Position numbers and translations under genes: made by a program. Of a DNA stretch of 64,000 bases, positions 11,801-26,540 are shown in pieces (positions within the stretch are counted from its first letter, which is position 1; the number at the start of each line of letters is the position of its first letter). The stretch comes from Pegea sp. RAD2-039 (lineage: Eukaryota; Chordata; Thaliacea; Salpida; Salpidae), in the NCBI GenBank assembly GCA_034620365.1, contig JAQGEQ010000345.1, positions 434,001 to 498,000 on the forward strand, read 5' to 3'. The notes beneath the pieces are model-generated. The model had not been told where the DNA came from. It worked only from the letters and a program-made list of their open reading frames with translations, and did no database searches.

Positions 11801-14800
11801 GCTTGTGAGTAAAACTGAGTTTTAGTAGCAAGCTGACTTGATAGAGAAAATTGTTTATTTTATGGTAGCTATTTATAGCTTGGTATCAATACTGATTATT
11901 TTTGCTCAGAATAGTCTGTTGTTGTTTTATGTAAACAAGTAGAAGTTGAAAATAATTGCTTAAGTTACTATTACTACTTTCAAGTAACAGCAAGCAAGTA
12001 ACCAGTTAATAATCTATTTTATGCTTTATATTCTTTATTTTTTGTAACTAATTACAGCAGAATTAATAGCCGATGACGTCATGATAAAAAGAATTTTCAG
12101 TTTGTAGCTTTGAAAGTGTAGCATTTAGAAAATATTGAACTTTGAATTCATTGACTTTAAACAGAAATTCTTATTTTGATAAAAAGTTGTGACATCATTT
12201 ATTAGTTGCTTATTTTAGTTGGATTAGCATCTCAGCAGCACAAACTCCTTTATAGTTTGTGATGAAAAAATATGTTTCATTAGGTTAAGTATAAAAACTT
12301 TTAATTCTTTTAAAGAAATTGTGAAGGTTTAAAAAATGATAAGTCACTTTAATGAGTTTTGGTTGGATGAATTTAAAACAGTAATCTATAATAATTTTTA
12401 AAAACTCAGCCATTAAAGTTTATCATGAAATTTTGCTTCTTATAGTGAAAATTGAAAGTAACAATAGATTGAATTTGTTATTGTTCATCTTTATACATAG
12501 ATACTAAAGAACAATAAAAGTGAAAAAGGTTTACTTTAGCACATTTAATTCAAAAAAATCAGAAAGAAAATTATACAGTTCTTGCTGATTACTTAACCCT
12601 TACTCTTTCACAAGAGAAACTGTTTAGTAAAGAAGTAGAAAAGATATAAAGAGTTATAGTGTTCTTGTAAGGCTTCAAATTTACTTAAGTAGTTCCAATT
12701 ATATCAATATACTTTGTATTTTTCCAACTAAACAGTCTTGTTGATAGAGGTTGGTGCAGTTGTGTTAGATTGAAGATTTAGTTAGCTATAAGGAGGTTTG
12801 TGTTTTAACGTCTTGACTTGTACATCAATTTCAGTCCTAGCAACTTCATCTGTATTTTTGTTTTTGAATTTGTTTCTGTGCGTCAGTAAATTTTCTTGAA
12901 CGATTTTTCTAAATAATTTCAATTGATGAAATAGTTTTAGATGTACTTATTTTTTCATGCAAGTTACTTTGCAAAACAAACCAATAGTTTGAATGAAAAT
13001 AATAAAAAAGTCATTTGAAATTAAAGACTTAAGTAATAAACATTTATAGATATTATAGAATATAGTAAACATTTCTAAAATGCAAAGTTTTTGGTAATAA
13101 AAGTAGTTTCTTTTGAAATGCTTCTTGTGTACTTTAGTTATGGAATTAGATGTAATATGTATTTGTAATATATTCGCTTGAAAGAAGGAAACTTAAGTAG
13201 TATAAGTGACTATACGTTTTAAAAGATTACAAAAGGAAATGCTGCTATAAGATTTTAGAGTTATATGAGCTTAGTAACATTAAAAAGTTTTCTGAAGAAT
13301 CCATCTAATTTAAAAAAGAAACAATTGAACCTTGAACTATTTGTTTATTATTTCAGAGTTTATTTTTTCAATAGAATTAATAAAAGACTTAAACCTACAA
13401 CTGAAACAGAAAATGAATCTAAGAATATTTGCTTGTCAAGTTTATTGTAGATATCTGCGAACTAATTGATAAATACTTTAAGGTTTGTTTTGATAATGGG
13501 TTTATGGATAAAACCAAAAGTTGGGCAAACCACCGGATACTGAAATGCGTAATCAATATAGTCATGGCTCTCAGCACACGTGTTCCATGCTGACTTAATA
13601 TTTCTAATCAAATTTACTTTACTATTTTGATTTGAACTTCTAGTACAGGTCTGAAGGTTTTTGTTTTTAATTTCAGTCTCCAAAAATTTAAGAAGATTTG
13701 AAAAGATATTTATTAATAAGTAGTTAGAAGCAATTTTATTATAAGAAACATTCAGTTTGTCATCCAAGTATTTTGTTTACTAATTTACTTGTTTCAATTT
13801 GATAGTTTTAAACGAAAAAATTGTCAATATGTTATCAAACATTCTGGTCGATTTTAATTTGGAATATCTTGAAAACAGTGAACATCATAATAAAGATCAC
13901 AACTTAGTTTTCAACCAAATTTTTAGTTACTATTAGAGTTGTATTTACAAGTTAAAACTTTGTTTTATAAATGATTAGTCATATGAAGTTGAATTATGAA
14001 ATAACTGTTTGTCTTTATTGTATAAAAACAAAAATACTTAAAATAACAAAAATGTACTTTAGACTTTTTTATTCATTCATTTTTAGTTTAAGCTGTTAAA
14101 AATGCATAGAAATGTAAATTGGTGAAAGCTGTTTTGTCATATAAATATCATATGATAGAAATTCTATAAGCTTGAAAAAGTATTGATAAACAAAAAGTTA
14201 TTAGTTTCTGTAGTAAGTCAATACACTTATACAACTTTTGATACACTTTTGCGTGAATAACTGATCTGATTCCAAAATGTTCTTTTCTTGAAATCTTGAA
14301 AAGGGAAATTGGAGAAATTAAAAAAATTGAATAAAATCTTTTTAATCTTATTTTTTTTATATATCGTTGAAGCATTTCATTTTGTTATTTAGTTATATTT
14401 CTAATAGTAGAAGTTTGTAAACATATTTCATCATATATTTAATATTAGATAGTTAAAAAATAAAACTTTTTAAGTTCTTATAGACATTATTTGAGACTTG
14501 AAATTCAACAGCTTCTGATTTTTATCATTTATATTCGTATATTCGTAAAAAAGCATCATATATTTGAAAGTTTTTTATTCTTAGCTATTTCTTAAGATCT
14601 AAACCAAACTTTGTTTGAGTAATTGTCAATTTGAATTTTAGAAAAACTAGAAAAGTAATTATATTCTACTTCATAAGTCGCTGAGACTGGTTTCAGTTTG
14701 AATTATATCAAAACTTTTACTGTTACAAGTAATGTTCAAGAATTATTTAAGTGAAAAAGTAGCAGCATTAGTTTCAACTTTACATGTTGAACCTAGTTCA

Positions 14801-17022
14801 GTATCTGGCGGCTTAAAGTTCAACAGAGTTCATTAGAATTATGTTCAACATACTTCGCTATAAAAACTCTTTTATTTATCAGTAATAAACTAAGATGCTT
14901 AAAAACTGATTTAGATACGTTTGAGATGAATATTGAATTGATTATTGATCTACTTAACTAACATTTGGGAATTAACTTTATTAAAAATGTGTTCAATTAT
15001 TTGCATAATACAGTAGTAAATAAATATTATAACTAATAGACTTGGTCAAATTTTATTCGAACGAAAACTGTAAAATAAGTTTTTAATTAAATATGTATTA
15101 ACAGTAATAAGACTATATAATAAATGATTATTTGTTCTAAATGAAATTTTTATTTATAAAGTTAATAAAAATGGAAATTTGTTCTAAATAAAAAACAATT
15201 TTTCTTTTATAAAAAGAATTAGTTAAGTTTATTTATTTATAAAAAATCATTCTAACATAGCCTGGAAATATATTTTTTTCTTTGACTAGTTCAATATCAA
15301 TTGAAAGAAGCTGGTACTAATATATTTTAGTTGAATGTATGTTACTGTTTGTAAAAATAATAAACATTTCAAGTCTACATTGCAGCTTATATCAGTTTTT
15401 GCAACTTATTCAATCTTATGATTTAATTTGAACGAACCAAACGTAATTTTGAATAGTTTAAAGTTTTTTTTGAAAGATTTTGTAAAAATTACAAAGAAAC
15501 CTATAATATGATCAAACCCTTTTATTACATATACAATAAAATTTTTGATTTACTTGAAGACAAAATTATTTGCATTTTTATTTAGATTTGTTTTTTTATC
15601 TTTTACAAGGTTAAAAGTTTAAGATCATTTTAAAGTTAGCTTTTGTTTTTGTTAAATATTTCAAAAAAAAAATCAAACTTTTTAATTTTAGATCATTTGA
15701 AAGGTTTTTTTATCAAACATTTTTAGAATTTGTGACTTTTAAAAATACTCACAAATTTTTTTCTATTTTTGTTCTTAAAGATTTTTTACCTAAAAAATAA
15801 TTTTTTGTCAAGTTGAGATCAGTTTTTAAATCTTCATGTTGCTGGCAATATTTTTTATTAATTTGAAAAAAAAGTTTACAAATATTGAAGAAAGTAATTA
15901 ATTGTTTTGTTTATTTCAATAAATCAGTGTTTCCAAATATTTTTTGTTTGTTGATAACAATCAAATTAGTTAAAAAAAATATTCAACTAAAATTAAAATT
16001 TATTAACTTAATATTATTTTTATAATTAATGATGACTAAATTATAAAAATATTAATTTATTTTCTTTGCACCAAAGAAAATATTTTGATCAAAAACAAAT
16101 CTCTTGCTTCAGACTATTATTGTTTTGTTTTATTTTTTTATTAATTTGTTACAACTAGAATCAAAAAGCTTTTTTTTTGTTTAAACTTATCTTGGTTACC
16201 TTTAAAAGTCGATTAATTTCTAGAAATGTGAGAAACACTAAAAGAATTTATATTTGGAAACTTTTTTGAGATAAACAATTATTTGGAGATATCTTATTAT
16301 TAATTTATTTTAATTTTTCTATTCTACAAGATTATCATTAGACATTATTGCATAATTACGTATATACAAAATAAGGCTTTAAGGTTTTTATCTATAAAAA
16401 ACATGAAGAAATATTTCAAAGTGAAATAAAGTTGACCGCTAGGTGACGATAGATAGCATATCTAAAGTTTGTAGCCTATAAGCCTATTAATCACTTACAA
16501 CTGAAATTAGAATTCTATTGAAAGCTAAATTACTTTCCTAGAATACGAGTACAGAATGATTTTTTAGAACTTTGACAGTGTATGTTGCATTTTCATTACA
16601 AAGTCATCATTGTTGAACCTTTTAATGCAAAACTTTCTTTGAATTTGCTTTAAATACTTTGTTATCTGAAGCCACGCAAAGGGTGAATAAATATTCATCT
16701 GTTGCTTATATATGCTTGACTTACTTAACATTTTCCAAACATAAAACATTACAGTTCTTTTAAATATTTCAGTTATCAATAATAGTTTACAAAAAATCAG
16801 ACAAACCAAGAAATTCTTTCATATCAAAACTAAACACAACGTTTTGAATTATTTGAAATTTGAAAACTTACAAATTATTGCAAGCTAAAAGTACTCAATT
16901 ATTAGATGGTAAAAATTGACAAAATGTTATTTCGTTTGGTCATATAGTTGAAATAAGAAACTGAATTTCTCTAACTACGTCTTATTTGAAATTTCACAAT
17001 GTTATTAAAAATGATTTTTTAG
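5827..17022. other. 11 kb gene desert
   Basis: After the DRG1 3' UTR, about 11 kb of very AT-rich sequence yields no chain of exons with matching phases on either strand. The open frames present (for example minus strand 13462-13767, 101 codons from a TTG; minus strand 14148-14375) have AT-driven composition, no motif and no convincing neighbours. A lone TGACGTCA occurs at 12074-12081. I see no RNA gene or intact mobile element. Confidence 0.5.
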
Positions 17023-17052
17023 GTTAATGCATTTAGGTCAATTGTTAAAAGA

Positions 17053-20000
17053 ATGTGTGATGAAAAAAATGATTTAATTTCGGATTTAACTCAATCCTTT
17101 GATTCAAAAGAAAATCTTAAGCTCACAAACAAATTAAGGTAAAGTTTAGATGGTACAAACCTGAACAAATTAACAAATTTTTTTATTTTTAGCTGTTCAA
17201 AGAAGAAGACGAGTTTATTATTAAAAAAACATTCCTATAAATTACAAAAAAATGATTCTGTAATAAAAGTTACAATTTCGACAAAGCAACCTAGAAAAAA
17301 ACACAAAGTGAAATACAGAAAAAAGAAAACAAAAAGTAAACACACAGAGTCCCATTCCATGCTATATGATTTAATACCAGATACAATGATAGAAAAATTA
17401 ACAAAAACAGAAGAAGCCATCGAATTCCATCATAGACACAAACAAATGATGAAAGACTCTAATATATTACATGACAGTTGTGAAGAACCAGTAGCTTTTG
17501 TAAGTGAAATAGAACTACCTACAAATAATGGAAGATCAGATCCGATGTTTTCTTCTACGATGATTGATTCAAATGATGAATCTTGTTTCAATTCTGACAA
17601 AGAAGGTGAAATTATCGTGTTTTATATTTCAATAGTTTCCATAAAGATATCAATTTACGTCATAAAGTTGATTGCTATCGGCAGCTTAATGCAAATGTGT
17701 TTTTTGTCACTTATTGTTTCAAGGTGGCCTTTTTCTTTTTTTTCTTCACACTCGACTTATAGAGGGTGTCGACCCTTCTCTTTATTCAAAACTGTCACAG
17801 TAGTAGGTAGTTCTAATCTCCTGTCTCATCTTACTTATTAAAGGTCATTTTAAAAGTAACTAAATTTATTTGCTTATTTGTTTAGCTTCATCAGTAGCTT
17901 TAGAAGTTGAAGACGATCTTCTACAAGTAAGCATGATTTATATTCTTGAATATTTTTAAAGTTTTTTTAACTTTTCGTTTCTGGTTTTAGTATCCATCAG
18001 AAGTTATGAACAGCGCTTTATCTTTTGATCTACCTTATCAAGGTAAGGACTCTTTTAATGAAACTAGTTCGAAAAAAACGAAATTATTATCGACTCTTAT
18101 AGCTTATTCTGCATTTAACTTGGTTTTTTGTAAGTTTTTAAGCATCACGTACTAAAGTTTTATGGAAATTTTTCTTTATTATTAAACCTTATCTGAAAAT
18201 AATAAATCGTGGAAGAAGCAATAGTTAAAAATAACAATTGTGAGATGGCTTCTCGCTATTCATTGATTCTTTAAATATTTTCCGGTGTTAAAAATCCTCG
18301 CTAAGATCTTAATCATTCTTCTGATCGGGTTGGAATAACAATAGCTAAGAAAACAAAAACAAACCAAAGTTGATACTTCGTAAACGTATCACTAAATTCT
18401 TTTTGATAAAACAACAACGGAGTCAATTAAAAAAGATTGAATATCCTGTTTTTTATCAAAATGTTTTTATATTATTATTTATGAGGTATCTAATGACATC
18501 TGTAACATTATAACCTAACTAAATGATGAATTTTAAATTTTACTTTCATAAAAAAACCTTTGTTTAATAACTTCATCATTTTTAGAGACAGTATCTCCTT
18601 CATACAACTGTAACTATGACATGTTGGAAACACCTAATCACCATCTAATGAGTTCTCACCTGTGTAACTCACGAATGCTCAATACCTGGTCAAATCCTTC
18701 GGATTATGGAACCTCATCTTACTTAACACCACCCAATCGTACCCCTCTAACTGTCCCAACTCAAAGTTTAGATATTAATCTAGGCAGCTCTATTGAACAA
18801 TCAGCTCGTCTTCGTTTCTATGAGAATCAGCAGAATGGAATGATACCGAAGCAACAGAATTACTACGAAACTGAAAATATGAGTTACCAATACCCATTAG
18901 ATTATCGACGTAATAATAGTGTGCATCCGATACATGAACATTATCAGAATCAGCAAGAGTACCACTACGCATTCAGCACACCAACATCAAATGATTTGCG
19001 TTTCCATTTTGGTGACCAAACTGCTACAAATAACATAACTTCGAAAGAAATGATCAGACATACTGATATAGACAGTGGTGTAAGCAGTCCCGGATCAAAT
19101 CTATCTCCTCTTAACTCTGATATACTTCATCATGAATACATCAATTCACCATTTGGCTCTTATGGACAAGTAAGATGACTTGATTAACATTTTAATGATT
19201 AATCTCTAACCTTCTTCTGTAATAGCTTCAGGAGATGTCTCCTTCAATTAGTTACAGACAGTATTCTTATGAAGAGAACCAAAAATGCAAAGGTTTGTTG
19301 AGAGTTTTAAAATGACTTATTCTAAAGATTTTCTTTAATTAAAGTTTTATTTCACCATAAAAACCGTGTTATTACAAGCTATTTTACAGACATTTAATTA
19401 TAGATATTACCCTGTGTGACTAAAAGTACAGTTGAATCAAATAACGAATTTAATCAATTTATAAACCAGCAGAGTTCAGACAGAAGCAGTTAGCTTTACC
19501 GTCATCTGAAAACTCATTTCGATACACAAATCTTGATGTGAATGATAATCAGGATGCCTTGAGTAAGGCAGCTGCCTGTATCCACCTTGAAGATAGTAAA
19601 GATTTTCAGCAAGACATCTACAGCTCACCGAACGTTTTAGTTGAAAGCATTGATAGAAATCCACCATTTTCGCCAATGAAGAAACGAAATTCATTGAACA
19701 AATGTGGCATCAAAAAAACGAAGAAAAACGGAGGTTAGTTTTCTTTTTTCCCCGATAATCTATCATATAAGAGTCGATATTTAACAGAGAAAAGTATCTA
19801 CCTCTGGGAGTTTCTCCGTAATACTCTTCTTGATCCTGAAACTAGTCCAAAGATCATTAGATGGGAAAACAGAGAAGAGGGTATATTTCGATTTGTTGAA
19901 AGCGACGCGATAGCGCGCTTATGGGGAAAGCATAAGTGCAACCCAAATATGACTTATGAGAAACTAAGTCGTGCCATGAGGTAACTTCAAACCCGCTGCC

Positions 20001-20556
20001 GTCTTTTTTTAGCATCTGTTTAATTTTTTGATTTAATGATGTATTAGCAGCAACTAAACGTGACAACTGTCGTTAATTTGCTTTTGAAATACTTTGAAAT
20101 GTTTCAAAAGTTTAAGATTATCAATTGAAATGTTTTTTAACAGATATTACTACGAGCGAAAGATACTGGACAGAGTTGCAGGTCGGAGATTGGTTTATAA
20201 ATTTGGTCCAGAGTCATACGGCTGGCGTTTGGGAAGTGAAAACACTGAAATAAGTAAGAGATGCTTGAGAACAAATTTTGGAAATCTATGAGTTACAATT
20301 AATGTTTTGTGTCGTTGCGCTTTTAACAGCTAATCAAATTAAAACTCTTCAATAAAATTTCATATTTTCTGAGATTAACTTTCAATTTTGTGCAGAAATG
20401 AAAACTTCTAGAAGTTTATCTTCGAGAGTAAGTACTCAGCAAGCTTTAGAATCGTCACCAGCGAGCGAGCAACCATTAGAAACTCCATGGATAATGGAAA
20501 ACGATAACATCAGCCTTCCCAGTGCCAATGTGCTTTTGCCTAATAATCAAATCTAA
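17053..20556 (+). CDS. ETS-domain transcription factor, ESE/ELF-like
   Basis: Nuclear sequence-specific DNA-binding protein (ETS family binds GGAA/T cores). Exons 17053-17138, 17193-17605, 17886-17926, 17991-18042, 18586-19169, 19226-19292, 19473-19733, 19788-19980, 20144-20253 and 20396-20556 are all in phase: 655 aa. The ETS winged helix is at about residues 502-593. It begins with IYLWEFLRNTLLDPE, then IRWENREEGIFRFVESDA and ARLWGKHKCNPNMTYEKLSR in helix 3. An intron splits the domain just before YYYERKILDRV, and it ends with GRRLVYKFGPESYGW. The rest is low complexity: a lysine-rich basic segment (KKHKVKYRKKKTKSKHTE), then Asn/Ser/Tyr/Gln-rich sequence. No Pointed/SAM domain is visible. 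Subfamily is uncertain; the end resembles ESE/EHF proteins (VYKFG..GW), the start ELF. The first exon follows an acceptor at 17022 and is open upstream of the chosen ATG, so a further 5' exon is possible. Joining of exons 1-4 to the ETS part rests on phase and spacing. Confidence 0.9.
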
Positions 20557-23200
20557 ATTAAAGCACACTGCTGCTAGATTTATTGTAACTTTATTTTATT
20601 CTATTTGACATTTTTCTTCGATAATATTCTTTCATTTAATCGAATTTGATCTACATGCGAAGCAAGCAAATATTCTTTGTATGTTTACCGAGATGAACTT
20701 TAGTAAATCATAATTGTTTTGTTTAAGGAAGCTAACTTATAATTATTGTTTTCATTTTTGATGATCAAAATCTTAAAATGAACAAATTATTTTGAATAGA
20801 AAAATCTTTTCTGAAGTCTAGAGATTATTTTATGTAAGAAGTTCCGATCTCATGATTACTTTCTAATGATTGAACAGTTTAAAATTATGTTTAGATTTTA
20901 CTTTCTCTTGTTTTTATATAGAACTTTGACGTGTATTTAAACTGTCACTAACTGATCTGTTGAGTTTTGAGCTGGAACTCAAGGTAGGTGAAACTCATGA
21001 TTGTTTCTCTCTGATACTTTTTTGGAAAATTGTAAAGAATAAATCGTTTTTTTTTCATAGTAAATTTCAAAGTCGATAATATTATCTGAATAAAATCATC
21101 TTAAAAATACTGTCTTATAGAAAAATGTACCCTAGAACAGATCTTCAGGGTTTTCCACTAACAATATCAAAGTTATCTGGTAAGGTTAAGTTTAACTTGA
21201 AAAACTCTTGGTTTGGAACGCAGAATCACTTTTATTTAATCGAAGTGGATTAACTTTGCGCCATGAAATCGGTTAAAATCTTATTTGCGTATTTCCTATG
21301 AAAAGTTAAACGTCATTTAATTAACGTCAAAACCGTATGAGCAATTTATGAAAAGACAAAAGTAATTAATCATGAGGTATTCAGAATCCCAGTTTTTTTA
21401 GCAAACTGGTTGCAAAATTCATTAAATAAAAAATTTCAAAACTGCCACACGGAAGTAAGCTACTTAACAATGAATGCATGTTGAGGTAGATAGATAGTCA
21501 CCCTCTTAAGCTGTTCTTTCAACAAAAATATGATTTAAAACGTGCTTTAGTGAGACTTTGACAGCTTTTCTCTGACATATATCCGGTAGTTTATTGTTCT
21601 AAACAGCTAATAAGACCTTGGAACTCTATGGGAGAATTGGCTTGCTATGGATAAACCAATTACAAATTATATTGAACGAAAGGCGACAAATTTTTAGCTA
21701 AATAAGTACTTTTTACTAGAAAATTGAAATCAAAGATTAAAAATAGGTTTTTTATTGGTTATAAAACTTTATTCATTACCAACATTCCATTTCTTTAAAT
21801 TATTTTCATGATACAATTACAAATGTTCTTTGTAAAGTCTTCATATGTTTGTATTAGATTGTCCTACATACTACGGATTTAAGATCTTTAAAAGAATTAG
21901 GATTGTAATCCATCGGTTTTTCATACGACCATGATACATTATTAAAACTATTAGTTACTACAACCAATAGAAAGATTTTTCTTAGAAATCGATTATTAGC
22001 TTGATTAATCTTAAGGAAGTAAAAGATACTTGGTTTATCTTAACTACTTCCTCCTTATAATTTAACTTCCTCTTCAAGAGAGAGATTACTCTTCAACATA
22101 TAGCCCTTCAACATATAGATGAAACTTATTAATTTTTTTCTTTTGATTAAGAAATTCCACAAATCTTGGGTTTCAGTTCCCATTTTTGAATATTTAGCTT
22201 CTCAAATTACTATTGTTTTTATTGTAATATGGTGGTTTCAATAAAAAGAGTATAACAATACACTGATCCATCCAAACTAATGGAATGAGTTTTTAACTTT
22301 ACGCACGTTCTCTTACCCGCCTGTAAGCTTGCTTGTATGACAACAGAGTATCTTAGATTTAAAAATGTGTTCTCTATACAGATCTGACTCATGTGTGTCC
22401 TGAATAATCATTAGGATCAAACAATCTTGTTCTGCTTTTATAAAAAGTTAAAAAAACTTTATAAAAAACCAAAAGTATGCTAACAAATAACTTCTCACTT
22501 TTATTGTCTTCAAGAAGTTAGCTTCAGTGATTTTTAAAGTGACTTTTTTAATGTTTAGAAATTTAAAAAAGTTTTTAAAGATATCTTTTTTTTATGTTGG
22601 AAATTTTGTTGTGCAAATTTTTTTAACCCTTTCAATTAAGTTAGTTATAGGATAGTTTCTGGTTACTACTTCATTGTATTTCCTCATTGAGTTTATTTTT
22701 TGATTTTATTCATGAAAAGTTTTAGAAGCTTTTAATATTTCAACATCTCCTTTCATTAGGATTATTTTCTGACCTTTTCACCCAATTACTTCCTTAAAAA
22801 CTTGGTTTTTAATTAGGCAGAAGAACAAAATTAAAAGCGCCTATTTTTTCCGCATTAAATTTTTATTTTACCGGGAAGTAAATAATTTAACTTAGAAAGG
22901 AATTAAAAATTAAACTTATTTATAGTATAAATTAAGTTCTATCAATTATTTGAAGCTAATGTTAAGGAAATGATAATGTGCCTTTATTTGTATTGCAAAG
23001 ATAAATACTCTTTAAAAAATCCATCATTTGCTTGAAAGTTTATGAACTCACCAAAAGAATCTTTCAGATAACTTTTAAATAGATATAAAACTTTGATTGA
23101 TTTTGGAAATTTGTTTAAACTAAGGCTAGGTTGCCTTAAAGTCCTTTTCAGTTCTTTCGAGTCATGTTCAAAGCGTGTTCTACTTTTAAAAGAGTTTGCT
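20557..23200. other. Intergenic spacer downstream of the ETS gene
   Basis: AT-rich sequence presumably including the ETS gene 3' UTR. No further exon is supportable. A small direct duplication of CTTCAACATATAG occurs at about 22091-22119. Confidence 0.45.
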
Positions 23201-23206
23201 ATTTAG

Positions 23207-23568
23207 TTATGTTTTTAAAAATCTTTTAAATAAACGACGTTGCTTACATTGTTTTAGATTTTTTGTAAAAGGCTTTTGTGAATGATAATGTTGTAGCACC
23301 GTATTGAGTTTTTCACAAAGCTCAACGATTGCAGATTGAAAAGTAACTCGACCAAGTAAATCAACCTGCTGTTGACTTCCGCGTTTGTTGAGTAAATTAG
23401 TTGCTGGTTGATTTGTAAACAGGAAATTGCAGTGAAACTGTTTAAAGCACAAGAAAGTAAGTAAATAACAAATGGTAGATAAAAGCTTGCTTCACAGTAG
23501 CAAATTGCTTCCGCGTTCATCGTCCCTTTACAACTTGTTATAGTCACCAGAATGATAATGCTTGACAA
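23207..23568 (-). other. Unassigned open reading frames, possible small gene
   Basis: Two overlapping minus-strand frames are open here. The first is open from 23568; an ATG near 23520 gives MNAEAICYCEASF followed by a hydrophobic stretch that could be a signal anchor. The second frame (from about 23452 to 23207) encodes a hydrophilic, helical-looking tail with a dibasic KR, three cysteines and a KQRRLFKRFLKT C-terminus. A splice or frame change between them could make a small secreted protein, but no donor/acceptor pair is compelling. I do not recognise the sequence. It may be chance or a relic. Confidence 0.2.
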
Positions 23569-24179
23569 AGTTTTTATCTACTACAGACTAGCAACTGACG
23601 TCTGGATTATTACTGATCAAATTGATGAGCTTGTAATAGGAACGTACTAAGAATAAATTTGTATAAAAATGTAAATTGAAAAATATCCTGCATAAAAAAC
23701 TAACATAACAACAAATTATTTTATTCAATTCATAGATATAAATATTTTACTGTCTTCAAATTTCAAAAGAGTTTTATTCCAGTTTTAGATGAACTAAATT
23801 AAACCAACAAAACCTTGATCTATGGTACTCTACGAAAAGATTGCATAAAAACTAAATTAAATCTTTTTCTTAAAAAGTTAAAGGATAAAAAGACTTCTTT
23901 TTATAAGTGCAAACATCTAAAATAAGTTTGATAAGCTAAGCTTGCTTTAATAGCGTTTCTACATCATATTTCTACAATATTTTGCAGTCTTTCTACCTAA
24001 GAAGTTTGTAACTATACAAGCTGTGGAGAAAGTCTCTAACCAATTTTCCTTTTTGAATAAAAATCGTATATTTACTGACTTATCAATTTATCTCTCATCT
24101 TCTTTCTATGATACTTTAATGTCCTTGGCTTACATTTAAATGCGGCTAATATTCAGTTACATAATACGTTAAACCCAAA

Positions 24180-24900
24180 GGTTATTAAGCTGGGAGATTA
24201 AGAAGGGATGCTCTTTAACGAGTGAGCACATTGTCCTGACTAAAGTCAAGTCCTGCAGGAAACGGAAAAGAAGAAAACCGAAGCGAAACATGATAAGATG
24301 ATTGAGGATAACTACAAAAAGATTATGAGAACTTTCATCAAAATATTTTAGCTCTTTTCAAAATGACAAACAAAGGCAGTATCTTTCGGACTTGCAGAGG
24401 AGGCTGGAAAGATCAAAACAATTTTCGAATTTAATTAAAAGTGACACGTAGACCGGTAAAATTGTCTTTTCCGGTAAAACAATGTTTAGAGAGATTCAAC
24501 TCGTAACGTCAAATTTAATTGTAAAGACACTAAATTTCGTCACTAAATCCACTGTGATAGTCTAAGCTGAGAGTTTGAGATCTCTCTTTCTTATCGTCAA
24601 ATAAGACGCTAAAAATCTCTCAAAATCTTTAATTAAGAATATTTTGACTCCAATTAAGATGAAGAATTGCTTAAGGACATACTTTTTCGTGAGTTTTGGA
24701 CGAAGGAAGAGGGACCTCTTTCATTGTCGGACCTACACGTCCTGGATCTTTGTGGGACTACATGGTCCATCTTGGAGTATAAAGCGTGAGCCACAGCTCA
24801 TGATTGGACAAAATATGAAAAAGTCCCTAACCCGAAAAAACATTTTATATCTTTTTGTAAATAAAGAGAGAAATTGCTACCGGTGGCGGTTATATTAAAA
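24180..24900 (+). pseudogene. Decayed coding relic (transposon-derived or pseudogene)
   Basis: This stretch is richer in G+C than its flanks and has protein-like segments in shifting frames. One reads KKTEAKHDKMIEDNYKKIM near 24270-24330. A neighbouring frame reads QYLSDLQRRLERSKQF near 24375-24428 before a stop. A later open frame covers about 24644-24898. The frames do not join by plausible splicing, and stops separate them, so this looks like a degenerate gene or mobile-element ORF. No family could be named. Confidence 0.3.
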
Positions 24901-26540
24901 AATCTCTGATAGATCTTTCAAATAGGCTTCTTGTAAGACAAGTTTTATTTCATTTATTACAACCGATTAATTTAACATTTTTATATGATAGGACTTCTTC
25001 CGCAACATATTACTTAAACTTGTTCAATACTTTTATCAATTCTGAAGTCAACTTTTTAGTAGAACTAAGATGACTGATTCGAAGTTTTTGATTATTTTTT
25101 TCATTTAAACACATTTATAACGAAAATCTTCTAAAATACATACAATATTCTGATTGTAATTGGCATTACAATTTTTCCATATACTTTTTTGAGCAGGATT
25201 TGGTTTTTACTACGACTTACAGTCAATTACTACTATACTATCAATGGCTTTGTAAGCTAGAAGCATTTTTGAACATTTCAAAAGCATTTCTTAACTTATT
25301 ATTTGTATTGAGTTGTTTAAATAAACTTTTGTAAGACTTGGTGTTATCAAATCATATTTGTTTATGCATACAAATCATAACAATAAGAAAAAACATTGAT
25401 TTAAGCACTATAATTAAAGCAGCTTGTTTAGTAAGAGCTAAGAATATAATCTTTGGTATAAAATGATATGAACACATTTTCTGTCTACTAAATAAATAGA
25501 ATTAAAGCTAAAAAACCAACTTTTTGGTAAAAATGAAATTGTTAATACTAATAAAAGCATTCATTAAGTACAAAATTAAATGAGAACAGATTCTATTTAA
25601 CTTCTATCCAAGTAACTTAACTTTACTGCTTGACTTGCTCTTCTAAATTTCATAAAAATCAACTATATTTATAATTCCATCAAAGATATACTTCAAATTC
25701 AAAATTGGTTATCCGTTTCTGAGGAACGATTAAACTCATAAATTTTACTACAAACGAGTGGAATGTTATTTTTTGATTAGATAAGAAATTAATCATTTTT
25801 TCAAAAAAAAATGTTTTAATAATTCGATATTATCACAAAAAATAATTTGATAAAGCAGAAAAGTTAAACAAAAAAGTTGTAAAAATACTTTTGTTGATGG
25901 AATCTTCTTTACCAACAAATATTACATTTCTTGATGAGAACTTCATGTTATTTAGGAAGCAATAAAATACTTACTTTGATAGTGGCAAGTACTACAAAAT
26001 AGTACCAAATTTAAGATACTAAATTGACTTTATGGATACATTTGCCTTTATTTAAACTATTTCAACAAAAACAATAATAAATGTTAACTAGGGAAGTTAC
26101 TAATCTATCACTAATCTAGTTAATTACCTTTAAACTTGCTTAATAAGAAATTGATGAAAAATTAAAATAAATTTTTAAACGTTATTAGTTACAAACAGCT
26201 GAACGATTATTAGATGTTAAAAATGATCCAATTTGAGCATTTTGAATTTCTTTATATACTGACACAAAGGTCTGACCGAAAATCTACAAGAATATTTTTC
26301 AAAAGAAACCTAAAAGTTAGAATGAATTTCTAAAAGTACTATATATCATGTAAGTATCCCCGTATATATCTATCTTAAGAATACACTTGTTTTTCTCTGG
26401 CAAACATTCTTCTTATATTATTTTATCGTAATTGAAAAGTGGAAAACAGATAGGCTAAAGTTCAAGTATGTTCGTTCAAATCTTTTGATAACTCAGCTAT
26501 ACTATATTTTCTCATATAACTAAACTTTCATTCCCCCAAG

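Noticed and set aside
13462-13767. 101-codon minus-strand ORF in the gene desert
   Set aside because: Starts at TTG, no motif, no splice partners, AT-driven composition.
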